Shown: piece by piece, positions 12,001 through 20,019 of the stretch
Numbering within the stretch: the first letter of the stretch is position 1
Layout of the letters: every line of letters begins with the position of its first letter
DNA from: Poteriospumella lacustris
Lineage: Eukaryota > Sar > Chrysophyceae > Chromulinales > Dinobryaceae
Length of the DNA: 24,608 bases
Assembly (NCBI GenBank): GCA_008000375.1
Contig: SMOI01000359.1
Span: 1-24,608, forward strand
Reading direction: 5' to 3'
Program-made: the position numbers and the translations under genes
The notes under the pieces: generated by a model
Seen by the model: only the letters and a program-made list of their open reading frames with translations
Told to the model about the DNA's origin: nothing
Databases searched by the model: none

Positions 12001-15000
12001 GCTCTCGTGCAGCGTGTCCTTCCACGTGGGGTCCGTCGCGGCCTTGACGTCCGAGTACACTTTGACGATGATCTCGCGCAGCTTCAGCAGCATTTCGCAG
12101 GCGGCGAGCCAGCCCCGCGCGACGGACGACATCGCGTCGACGTTGAGTCGGCAGTACGTCACCGCCGTGCGCAGCTCGTCGAGCCGCACGGTGCGGTGGT
12201 TGACCTTGTCGAGGTTGCCCGTGAACCTGCCGGTCGTGACGGCCAGCAGGATGATCGCGCGCACGCGACGGTCGATGCCCTGGCGCTGCACGTCGCGTAT
12301 CTCCTCCAGCGCCGCGTCGGCGAGCTCCGGCCGCTGCTCGAACCAGGCCAGCAGGTCGGAGACGCAGAGGTCGCCGAGCTCCACCGCTCGGATCCGCTGG
12401 TCGACGCGCTCGGTCGAGGACGCGTGGTCAAGCGCCCGCACGGCGGAGAGGACGCGGTCCAGCGACTTCGCGTCGGCGGGGAAGTCGCCCTCGCCCTTGA
12501 CGATGACGTCGACCAGGCGCTCGGTCGGCACGCGGCCGAAGAAGACGAGCGGCACTGGCTCCCAGCGGCCGTCGCGAAGGGCACAGCGCAGCGCGAAAAA
12601 CGCCTTCGCGAGGAGGACGTCCTCCTTCGCCTTCGGCGTCAAGGACAGCTCGGTGCCCTGTGCGGTGGGCTCCATCGTGCGCCGGATGATGTCGAACAGC
12701 GCACACGCGTTGGAGCCGATCGCAGGCACTTCGCGGTCGTACAGCCGCTCCGCGACCGTCTTCCGCACGAAGTAGTCGAACCAGCGCGCGCGCACGGCGA
12801 GGACCTGCCCCGTGTACGCGTACTGCGCTACCACCGCCGCGGGGAACCCGCTGCACTCGTCGAAGCCCGCGGGCAACGCATCCAGCTTCGCGCCCAACGC
12901 GTCGTACTGGCCATTCACCGCCATTTCGCGCAGCGTTTGGATCGTGACGAGGCGCTCGAGGATCGCGTCCTTCACGGCGAGGCTCGGCAGCAGCCGCGGC
13001 GTGTTCTCGTCGATGGCGGCCTGCAGCAGCGAAAACGTGCGGCTCTGCAGCGGCATCGCGATGTTCTCGGTGATCTGGTCCCTGTCGAAGGCCAGCAGGA
13101 CGTTGCTCATGCCCACGTAGTGGCCCAGTTCGCCGCGCAGCGTCTGCAGCTCGGCGAGCAGGATGCGCACGCCCAAGTGCAGCTCGGGGAACTGCGCGAA
13201 CGTCAGCAGCTGGTCCACCGACTGCGACCACTCCGACGCGGGGTCGATGATTTCGACCAGCGCGTCGAGCATCGCCGCGCACTGCAGCCGCGGCGTGGTC
13301 GACAGTTCCTTTTTCCAGTCGCAAATGACCTGGCACACGTACAGCAGCGCGTGCCAGCCGTCCCCGTCGGCCGCGGTGCGCTCGCAGCGCTGATTCCAGG
13401 CGGCGAGGGCCTCGTACTTCACCTGGCTCGGCTCAAACTGGCCGGCCGTGCCACGCCATTTCTCGGCCTCAAAGAGCTGGGCGACCTGCTGCAGGACGTC
13501 GTACATCGCCGGGTAGCGCTTCGCGTGGACGACGTCCGGGTGCTCCGGCGGGATGTGCGCGATGCTCTTCGCCTGCAACTGGCGCAGGATGTCGTCGCGG
13601 CTGCCACTGGCGACGGCCTGGCGCAGGAAGAGGTGCTCCTCCATGCGCAGGACGAAGTCGGTCAGCGACTGGTCGAAGAACGACTGGTACTGCTTCGCGA
13701 AGGCGAGCTGCGCCTCCAGCTCCGTCGTGTCGATGGGGAACGGCTCGAGACAGGCGGCCTCCGGGATCGGACTCGGCGCCGCGAGGATCTCTTGGAAGCG
13801 CGGCAGGAGGAAGAACGTGACCGAGGCGATGATCATGTTGTGCGTCTCGGTGTCCAGCAGCTCCAAAATCGGCCGCGGCAGCGCCGAATGGCGCAGCGGA
13901 TTAGCGTCGTCGACGGGGATGCTCTTGTGGTCGCTGCTGTTGCTGGCGGTGCTGTTGCTGTGCTTCCGCGTGAGCGGCTTGTGGTCGGACCACTTCGGAG
14001 ACCCCATCGGCGGCGGATCGATGGACGACGCGGTGGTCGTCGGCGTCGCCGATGACGACGCCGCGCCCAATTTGCTCCACAGCGCCTCCCACTGGCGCGT
14101 TTGCGCCAACGTGCGCAGGTCAACCATCGTTTCCAGCGCATGCAAAGCAATTTTCACACGAACCGGCGGCTTGCGCAGAGCGGCCAGCTTCGCTTGCGCC
14201 TCTTGCAGGAGACGCTGCAGCGGCTGCGGGTCCACGACGCAGTCTTTGACCGCCGAGAAGGCCCCCGCGGTGACGGCGACGCCGCCTTGGCGGCCTGTCG
14301 ACGACGCGTCGACGAGGTGGCAAACGCCCTGCGCCAGCTGCGTTTGCAGCTGCGTCAAGATGTCGTGCGATAGCTCCTCGGCCTGCTGGATGATCGTCTG
14401 CGCCTGCGTGTCGAAGGCCCGTAGGTAGTTCGCCGGCACCTCCTGCTGCTCCCGCAACAGCTCGAGCTCTTCGCGCGCGCGGGCCAGCAGCACTTCGTTT
14501 TCGTCCTGCAGCGACTGCGTGAACAGCTGCGCGACGTGCACCTTGCGCTGCAACGTGTAGACGCGCTGGACGAAGTCGACGAGGGCGGCGTTCTCCGTCC
14601 ACACGACGTGCACCTCCAATCCGCGATAGTTCGCCACGAAATGGATGTTCTCTGTCGTCTCTAAGGTGGGCAGCAGGGCCTGCAACAGCGCAGCCTCGGC
14701 CGCGATGGTCACCCGTTCGTCCGATGCGTCGGCGGGCGGCAGCACGTGGCGGCTGAAGGTCGCTTCAAAGGCGGCGACGCACTGATGCTCCTGCAGCATC
14801 GCTTGGCTGTAGCCCTGACTGATGCGCACGATTTCCACGCTGCACTGGACGCCGGGAGAGACCTTGTCGAGACGGACGTTCAGTGCGGCCAACAGCGACG
14901 ACGTGGCCGCCAGCGTCGACAGGTCGCGTCGCTGCATCGCCTGCAGCAGCGTCTGCACGTCCTTGCGGAAGGTCTTCACCAGTTTGTACGCGATGTATCG

Positions 15001-17698
15001 CCGTGCACAGGCCTGCAGGGTACGCAGCGCCTTGTTGACGAGGAGTTCACGCGCCTGCAGCAAGACGCGGTGCTCAGGGGCGCGGTAGAAGATCTTCGTG
15101 TGGCCGACGAACAACTCGCGGCGATTCAGCGGCGTCTCCGTCAGCGACCGCGCGATGAGGTTGACCATCAGCTCGCATTGTTTGCGGACGATGGGACCCC
15201 GCGTGTGCTGTTTGCCCTTCGCTTTCCGCTGAGCGATGAAGGGCGCGGCGAAGGGCTGAAAGCTCCGCTCGTCGGCCCAGAGCAACTGGCGATTCGAGGC
15301 CGCTTCAAACGCTTGGTACAACGCCGCGTCCTGCAACAGCGACTTGTAGATCGAGTCCTGCACCAACACGTGGTAGGTATCGCGGAACTCGGCGTGGTCC
15401 AACCGAAACGGGTACCCGTTCTGCATGATGATGACGGCCTCGAAGACGCCGCTGTAGGTGAGCTGCTCGTTCGTCAGGTGGTTGACGAAGATGTTCGGCT
15501 TCTTCTGCTGGTTCGGCTTGACGCATCGGATGTAGCGCGGCTTCGTCGCGTTGAGGTTCTTCATCAGCGACTCGAGCTGGAGCGAGAATTTCTTGCCGAC
15601 GGTTTGCTTTGCTTCCATCACCGTCGACGAGCGCTTCATCATCCGTCCGCCTGTCGGCGCTGCCGTCGGCGAGGCGACGTCGTCGCCGTCGTCGTCTCCT
15701 TTCATTCCCTTGCGAAACGAACCCACCGATGCTTCGCGCTGGAGAATCATGACTTCGTCGAAGAGACTCGTGATGAAACGGTTGCCCGACGCACTGAAGA
15801 CTTCGACGAGGTCCTGCGCCAACGTGTCTTTGTTCTTCACCAGAAACAGCGACGGGTCGTAGTAGACCTCTCCCGCGTAGTGGACAACGCCCAGCTCAAT
15901 GCCAGCCTTGTTGCGGTACTTGAAGCGCGCATTGCCCGTCTGCTGCTTGGAGAACTTGTTCACGAAGCCCTCCCAGCTGCCCTTGGGCACCATGCACTCC
16001 TCGTCGAGCACCGGCAGCAAACCCTTCGGGCGCTTCATGATCATGTCCAGCACGTCCTGGTTGTCCTTGTAGTCCAAGGGGGGCACGGGCACGTCTTCGC
16101 TCTCGTAGATGTTGATCTCCGCCTGGAAGATGTGGTAGTTGAAGTGCTGCTGCAGAGCCTCGTTGGCCAAGTTGATGCAGAGCTGTTCGAACGAGTTCTA
16201 TGTTCATCACCGACAAGCACAACACGTTCGGTTCAGACGCACGACAACGGCCAGCAATACACAACGAGCGATGAACGACGCACCTGTTTGAAGATCTCGA
16301 AGCCGAAGATGTCGAGGACGCCGATCATGTTCGTCGGCCGCACGCGGTCGTCGTACATCAGCAGGTTGATTTTCGAGACGATCCAGTCGAAACAGCGACG
16401 GTAGATTTCCTTCGCGAAGGCGTCCCGCGTCTCGACGGCTGCCTCCGGTGAATACGGCGACAACGCGACGGAGGATCGTTTCCCGCCTCCAGAGCGGACC
16501 TTCTTGAAGAGCAGCGCCGATCGAAACAGCTCCTTGTCGACGTGGAAGACCTCGGCGCAGGCGTGAAACCAGCCCTCCGTGGCCGCTGTGATCGCGCTGT
16601 TGTCGCCTTCCGTCTGGAACAACACGTTGCCCAGCTGCAAGACGCCTGCAATCACGCGGAACAAGTCGTCCACTTCTTGGGCGCTGAATCCGACCTCTTG
16701 AAACGCAGCGATCGCCTCGCGGTGATCTGCGGCATCGTCGACGTCGTCGATTCGCACGCAGCCGCTCTGATTGATGTAGAAGAACGCATCCGGCGGCATG
16801 GGCTGCTGCGTGGAAGGGTCAACGAGGCGATAGGACGACAGTTGTTGCACGTCCGCGCCAGCCAGCAACTGGTAGAAAACATGGTAGTTCCGCTCTTCCG
16901 ACGCCTGCTTGACGACGCGCGATTTCTCGAGGATGTACGTCGTGTTCGAGGAGCCGATGATGGTGTTGCCGTCGAACCACACCTCGATGTACTTGCCAAA
17001 GCGAGAGGAGTTGTTGTTACGCAAGGTTTTCGCATTTCCCCAGGCTTCTAAGATGGGACTGGCCTTCAGAATCTTCTCTTGGATGCCACTCGACGACCCG
17101 GCGATGTACGCGAGGTAATTTAGCGCCTGCTTTGTCGCTTCTGTTTTTCCTGCACCTGATTCGCCACTGAAAATGCGGTTTTTTGTGAAGGGCTCGTAAT
17201 AGAATGGAGGGGAAACGCAGCCAGGGAGTCGTACCTGATGATCATACTTTGGTTTTCGCCGTACTGTAGGTCCGAGAACGAGTCGTGGGCGATGGCGAAC
17301 ACGTGGGGGTTGTCCGAGAGGTTCCACTCCCGACTTTTGTATCTGTTTTTCACAGGATCATCATAAATTCCTGGAATCCATTTAAATGGATTGAGCGCCA
17401 CCAAGATGGGTCCAATCGACGTGTAGATCTGGTCTTTGGAGAAGCGCGACCGCAACGTGTGCAATATCGTTGCTTGGTGGACATGCTGCAGCTTGATCAA
17501 ATCTGTTGGGGGATTTTCTAGCTCGTCTATTGAGTGGACAGGGATCGTGTCTTGCTCGGGTACTCGCGTTTGTTTGGTACTGGAAGAGTCAAAATCGGAA
17601 ACGACCAAAGTGCCGTTCGATTGCCGCTCATTTATTTTCACCAGTTTGAAGACCAGATCTGGGTCCTTCATAAAGCAAAACTGATGAGATGCACTCAT
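1..17698 (-). CDS. Giant unconventional myosin heavy chain, C-terminus beyond window
   Basis: Actin-based motor protein, cytoplasmic. Exons are 17698-17235, 17166-16284 and 16197-1; spliced they give 17,544 nt, or 5,848 codons, in frame with no stop before the window edge, so the C-terminus is missing. Residues 1 to about 830 form a myosin head with all nucleotide-binding motifs. The remaining 5,000 or so residues are a tail with no recognised domain. The start at 17698 is the first ATG of the open frame and has G at -3; the residues after it (KDPDLVFKLVKI) resemble the SH3-like N-terminal myosin subdomain. In exon 3 the frame is read from plus-strand triplets beginning at positions congruent to 1 mod 3, and in-frame TTA, CTA and TCA are absent wherever I checked. 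The class could not be assigned. The head identification is very secure; continuity of the tail rests on the open frame and consistent motif content. Confidence 0.93.
1375..1419 (-). repeat. Three tandem 15-bp units encoding Gly-Ser-Asp-Ala-Ala
   Basis: Units at 1375-1389, 1390-1404 and 1405-1419 keep the reading frame of the myosin tail, with two substitutions in the third unit. This is an in-frame minisatellite in a linker, so copy-number changes would not disrupt the protein. Confidence 0.85.
1735..1815 (-). other. Alternating Asp-Ala and Asp-rich linker in the myosin tail
   Basis: It encodes about six Asp-Ala dipeptides followed by an Asp-rich run. The underlying DNA is an imperfect GTC/GGC/CGC triplet array and is likely to vary in length between strains. 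Confidence 0.75.
5803..5934 (-). other. Asp-rich low-complexity linker in the myosin tail
   Basis: The segment has (DG)n-type stretches and a run of nine Asp, followed by an Ala/Thr/Pro-rich stretch down to about 5590. It is encoded by GTC/GCC triplet runs on the plus strand. Such a segment is expected to be disordered and strongly acidic, and it separates two helical blocks. Confidence 0.75.
9481..9504 (-). other. Poly-proline tract in the myosin tail
   Basis: Eight consecutive Pro codons after Met-Ala, flanked by Ser/Ala/Gly-rich sequence encoded at about 9380-9560. It reads as a flexible linker and is a candidate profilin or SH3-domain ligand (inference from the motif alone). Confidence 0.75.
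16198..16283 (-). other. Intron 2 of the giant myosin (86 bp, phase 0)
   Basis: Donor AAACAG|GTGCGT and acceptor AACATAG|AAC on the minus strand. Splicing restores DIFGFEIFKQ|NSFEQLCINLAN, the canonical switch II region. It is the last intron of the gene within the window. Confidence 0.96.
17167..17234 (-). other. Intron 1 of the giant myosin (68 bp, phase 2)
   Basis: On the minus strand the donor is CAG|GTACGA and the acceptor CATTTTCAG|TGG. Splicing joins ATC ATC AG to T GGC GAA, restoring the invariant QSMIISGESGAGKT of the myosin P-loop. Without splicing the frame would be wrong through the P-loop. Confidence 0.96.
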
Positions 17699-17724
17699 TT
17701 CGAAAAGCTACAATAGCTGGCCGC

Positions 17725-17733
17725 AATATATCA
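17725..17733 (-). promoter_or_regulatory. TATA-like AT tract upstream of the myosin start
   Basis: On the minus strand TGATATATT lies about 30 bp before the myosin ATG at 17698. It may be core promoter or 5' UTR; no transcript evidence is available and the match is weak. Confidence 0.25.
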
Positions 17734-17765
17734 GGGACTCTAGAGCTCAATAAAGAGTTGCCGTA

Positions 17766-18176
17766 GTGATGATTCAAATCGACCGAGCCGGAGTACTTTT
17801 TACACTAGCAGTTGTTTTCGGCTGCACTCTCTCGTCAAGTTTCTCAAGTACTTCAATACACACACAATACTGGCAGCCTCTGATTGCTTTCTTTTCTGTA
17901 TCGCTTCCGTCCAATGTCTTCAAATCTGTAGCAATTGCTGCCGAATCCCAACACCCGACGAACAATTTTCTGAAACGCCTCAACGGTTGGATCGTTGAGC
18001 ACGATGACGACGACGCGGTGGCGATGCAAAGTGGAATAGCTCCAACGACTTCACACAGAAACAGAATCGGAACTTCTGTCCTTGTCCCAACTAGAAGGAA
18101 CGTTCTGCTTGGAAGTGGTGAGTGTTTTGAAGAAATTGGTGACGTCGTTGGCTCGCGAGGAGGATTCATTCCATAA
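17766..18176 (+). CDS. Unrecognised small protein with hydrophobic N-terminus (doubtful ORF)
   Basis: 136 codons, ATG to TAA, between the divergent myosin and ATP23 genes. Residues 9-24 (GVLFTLAVVFGCTLSS) could be a signal peptide or membrane segment, and a second mildly hydrophobic stretch follows near residues 36-50. The rest is polar with an Asp cluster (DDDD). I do not recognise a family. Codon use is mixed, not the GC3-rich pattern of the myosin tail, so it gives no clear coding support. A strong splice donor (G|GTGAGT at 18118) lies inside the ORF, and acceptors follow at 18219 and 18255. The stretch could therefore be the transcribed leader of the ATP23 gene instead. Only 67 bp separate it from the myosin start on the other strand. 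Confidence 0.3.
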   Translation: MMIQIDRAGVLFTLAVVFGCTLSSSFSSTSIHTQYWQPLIAFFSVSLPSNVFKSVAIAAESQHPTNNFLKRLNGWIVEHDDDDAVAMQSGIAPTTSHRNRIGTSVLVPTRRNVLLGSGECFEEIGDVVGSRGGFIP

Positions 18177-18240
18177 TAATGTACGATGCATGGCCCTTGT
18201 GTTGTTGCGGAGTTTTCAGACAATTGATTGAACCTTTGAA

Positions 18241-18843
18241 ATGCATATAGTTCAGATGAATCGAACAGAGGAGAGGGAGGTTCCCAAGAGCGTCGCCAAG
18301 TGTGAATCGTTTCTACTGGACCTGATGAAGTCGATTCAAGGCACCATGCAACAAGACAGCGTAGCCAACTCTGGCAATAACCCGTCAAAACAGTTGCAAG
18401 AGCTGCAAAAATCAGATCCAGACGGAATCCTTCATCGCTTGTACAGCGCTTTGCAATATAAAAACGTCCCCGTCGAATGTCGCATCTGTCAAAACGACGG
18501 CGTCGAAGGAACCGCGAGAGCCTTCATCAGCGCCCCACCTTTGCGCATCACTCTTTGCGCCAACCGACTGACCAATAAAGATTATACCGAGGCTCTCACT
18601 CACGAGGCAACGCACGCATACGATTACGTGAACGGATCATGTGACTTTTACACGTGCGAGGGCCTGGCCTACTCGGAAGTGCGAGCCGCCCGCAATGCCG
18701 AATGTGCGACGTCTTGGCCGATGTTCAAGGAGGGCTGCATCAAGCGCAATGCCGTGAAAGCCACGTCAAATCTGTTCCCCAAAGAAGCCCCTGACTGCGT
18801 TGCGCGGATATTCGAGCAGGCGATGGCCGATGCCCGGCCGTGA
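18241..18843 (+). CDS. ATP23: ATP23-type metalloprotease (peptidase family M76), mitochondrial intermembrane space
   Basis: 200 residues, the usual size for this family. The zinc-binding HExxH motif is HEATH at 121-125, with Glu122 as the expected catalytic base. GLAYSEVRAAR (141-151) matches the family's SEIRAA segment, whose Glu is the likely third zinc ligand. Upstream, RAFISAPPLRITLCANRL fits the conserved core strand region. Eight to nine Cys residues (among them C21, C80, C83, C106, C134, C139, C155, C166, C186) agree with a disulfide-stabilised intermembrane-space protein. In yeast and animals the protein matures or chaperones the ATP synthase Fo sector. No N-terminal presequence is visible, as expected for this family. 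The start is uncertain: a second ATG at 18256 is equally good and lies directly after TTCAG, a possible acceptor of a 5' leader intron. Confidence 0.9.
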   Translation: MHIVQMNRTEEREVPKSVAKCESFLLDLMKSIQGTMQQDSVANSGNNPSKQLQELQKSDPDGILHRLYSALQYKNVPVECRICQNDGVEGTARAFISAPPLRITLCANRLTNKDYTEALTHEATHAYDYVNGSCDFYTCEGLAYSEVRAARNAECATSWPMFKEGCIKRNAVKATSNLFPKEAPDCVARIFEQAMADARP

Positions 18844-18851
18844 ATCGCCGC

Positions 18852-18973
18852 CTGTCGCCTGCGGCCCCGTGTGTCCTCGTAGCTTATCAGTAGATCGTTT
18901 GTTTCTGGTTGCTGTCTGTCACCTATGGCCCTGTGTGTCATCGTAGCTTATCAGTAGATCGTTTGTTTCTGGT
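18852..18973 (+). repeat. 58-bp direct tandem duplication downstream of ATP23
   Basis: Copies 18852-18909 and 18916-18973, period 64 bp. They differ at about five positions, all in the first half; the last 33 bp, including GTAGCTTATCAGTAGATCG, are identical. The first copy starts 9 bp after the ATP23 stop codon, so both lie in its probable 3' UTR. No target-site duplication or ORF suggests a transposon. Confidence 0.92.
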
Positions 18974-19038
18974 GCATTGTGGGCGGTGGATGCGTCTCTC
19001 TGTGATGTCGGTCCGCTCCTCCAGAGCATCAGTGGCGT

Positions 19039-19047
19039 GTATATAAC
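19039..19047 (+). promoter_or_regulatory. TATA-box-like sequence in the gene-poor interval
   Basis: GTATATAAC followed 4 bp later by a pyrimidine-flanked ATTCTCC that could serve as an initiator. It points toward the T-poor segment. The only downstream ORF of any size starting nearby is 72 codons (19130-19348) and looks non-coding. The site may drive a non-coding transcript or be chance. Confidence 0.25.
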
Positions 19048-19943
19048 TGCATTCTCCGTCACATCCACCTCGACAAGCTGCAATCGATGTCATTAATCAC
19101 TTACACAGCGGCCGAGAACAAGAAAACGAATGGCAGGTACTACGACTCACTTTCTTCAACAAATAACGACAAAGCTGGCCCGCATCTCTCTCGTAGAGTC
19201 AGGGAGAACACCAACAGCCGCGCGGCAATCGCACAGGACGTGTGATTGCCCGCAGAACAATGTAACGACGAAGACGATGAGGGCAGAGGAACAGCAAGCG
19301 CCCGAAGAGACCAAACACAATCAAACAAGGGCCCGATGGCGACCGTAGAAACAGAACGACGCTGGGATTGCGCAGAGGGAAAACAGGAGAGAAGAGAAGT
19401 ACGTAACGGCGACTGCGCACAAGACACGACCGGCAGATGAAACCAACGAGCGACCTGCGTGCAATTCTATCGAATCGCAAGCACGACCGGAGCCCACGCG
19501 CGTTGCGAACACGCAGACGAAGACAAAGAAAGAGCGGGGGGAAATAACACTGAACGGCGCCTCCTCGCAAGGCTGGCGACCGTTTCGACCAAAGAAAATG
19601 CGATGAAAAAGAGACGAACAGACCGTCGCGCGACGCTGCGTGAAGCAGAGGCGACGACAGCGGGTACACAACGATGAATGAGTGCAGACGACAACGCTGC
19701 GGACACAAAGACAATCAAATACACAGATACTCTCGTGGGCACTTCTGACGCAGCAGAACGCGCACGCGAAACGACGATAACAGATAGAACAACCACAGCA
19801 AAAGAACGGAACGGAAGCGCGGGGCGACGAATACAGCGGCGGACGTAAGCGTTAGAGGCGGAGCGGGGACCGTATGTACAAGAGGAACGGAGAAGCGACG
19901 AGAACGAATGACAATCGTTGACAGGCGGGCGACGCCGCACACA

Positions 19944-19963
19944 GAGACGAGACGAGACGAGAC
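19944..19963 (+). repeat. (GAGAC)4 microsatellite
   Basis: Four perfect GAGAC units followed by two GAAC units, within the T-free stretch 19921-19980. Confidence 0.9.
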
Positions 19964-20019
19964 GAACGAACGGAGGACAGGCGAAAGCAAAACAGCCGAC
20001 ACAAACGAACGACGAGCGT

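Larger units (their letters stand above)
1440..14160 (-). repeat. Degenerate protein repeat (L/F/V/M)-R-x7-(W/F/Y/H/L) in the myosin tail
   Basis: A helix ending in a hydrophobic-Arg pair is followed exactly nine residues later by an aromatic or large hydrophobic residue, usually preceded by Q, R or D. Copies, with the plus coordinate of the first residue: LRTLAQTRQW 14118; LREMAVNGQY 12933; LRCALRDGRW 12591; LRTALSANQW 11712; MRLRLHEHKF 10278; FRCAVMRRQW 8577; LRRHVAEKQW 6588; LRTLFLTGQH 6036; VRQCRLHDDF 4719; LRLCLRSGDL 3804; LREGILHRRW 2856. Weaker copies are VTKALRTGLW at 8232 and LRELLAAAQQ at 1470. Each is followed by another amphipathic stretch, so the unit looks like a helix-turn-helix. 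Spacing between recognisable copies varies from about 100 to about 570 residues, so intermediate copies may be too diverged to see. Confidence 0.6.
1..14969 (-). other. Giant myosin tail, no known domain recognised
   Basis: About 4,990 residues follow the converter. Most of it looks alpha-helical, rich in Leu, Ala, Arg, Glu and Gln, without the long heptad coiled coil of conventional myosins. One short coiled-coil-like segment lies near 14350-14500. I see no MyTH4, FERM, PH, SH3, DIL, WW or kinase signature. The recurring element is the LR-x7-W motif described separately. Low-complexity linkers separate helical blocks: poly-Pro (9481-9504), Ala/Gly (3300-3410), Asp-rich (5803-5934 and about 1735-1810). 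There is no intron in this stretch. A long, irregular helical-repeat (alpha-solenoid) scaffold is the simplest reading. That is inference; a fold prediction would decide. Confidence 0.7.
14970..17698 (-). other. Myosin motor (head) domain of the giant myosin
   Basis: Visible motifs, with residue numbers from the spliced protein: P-loop GESGAGKT at 156-163; switch I NNNSSRFGK at 205-213; DAFAK at 403-407; switch II DIFGFE at 440-445, followed by NSFEQLCINLANE across the second splice junction; VHYAGEVYYD; and the actin-binding segment LMKNLNATKPRYIRCVKPN near 670. The converter has FVGHTKIFYR near 810. The position 16 residues before DAFAK, the usual TEDS-rule site, is Ser (about 387), so phosphorylation control of the head is possible. 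The helix that normally carries the two reactive cysteines (SH1/SH2) reads TYSGVFEAVIIMQNGYPFR and has no Cys. After the converter there is only one poor IQ-like stretch (LQACARRYIAYKLVK), so the light-chain-binding neck is short or absent. Confidence 0.96.
18974..20019. other. About 1 kb without a convincing gene; strongly T-poor on the plus strand
   Basis: No ORF here looks like a protein. From 19201 to 19980 I count about 67 T in 780 nt on the plus strand; purines and C make up the rest, and the line 19921-19980 has no T at all. The right end abuts the stop codon of the EF-hand gene at 20020, so part of this may be that gene's 3' UTR, which would be A-poor in the transcript. Open frames on the minus strand here encode unusually hydrophobic or Arg-rich strings, explained by the T/C/G-only composition. 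Confidence 0.7.

Noticed and set aside
115-16404. Long plus-strand ORFs (115-3048, 3337-10467, 10507-14055, 14746-16404) as genes
   Set aside because: They are the exact codon-register antisense of the myosin frame, rich in Arg, Gln, Val and His with no domain. They stay open only because TTA, CTA and TCA are rare in the sense frame.
17738-17745. CTCTAGAG present upstream of both myosin and the EF-hand pair (also at about 21815-21822)
   Set aside because: An 8-bp palindrome occurring twice in 24.6 kb is not beyond chance and has no other support.
17774-18388. 204-codon minus-strand ORF between myosin and ATP23
   Set aside because: It runs antisense into the 5' part of the ATP23 coding region and shows no recognisable features.
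19130-19348. 72-codon plus-strand ORF after the TATA-like site
   Set aside because: Polar, low-information sequence in a T-depleted region where stop codons are rare; no family features.
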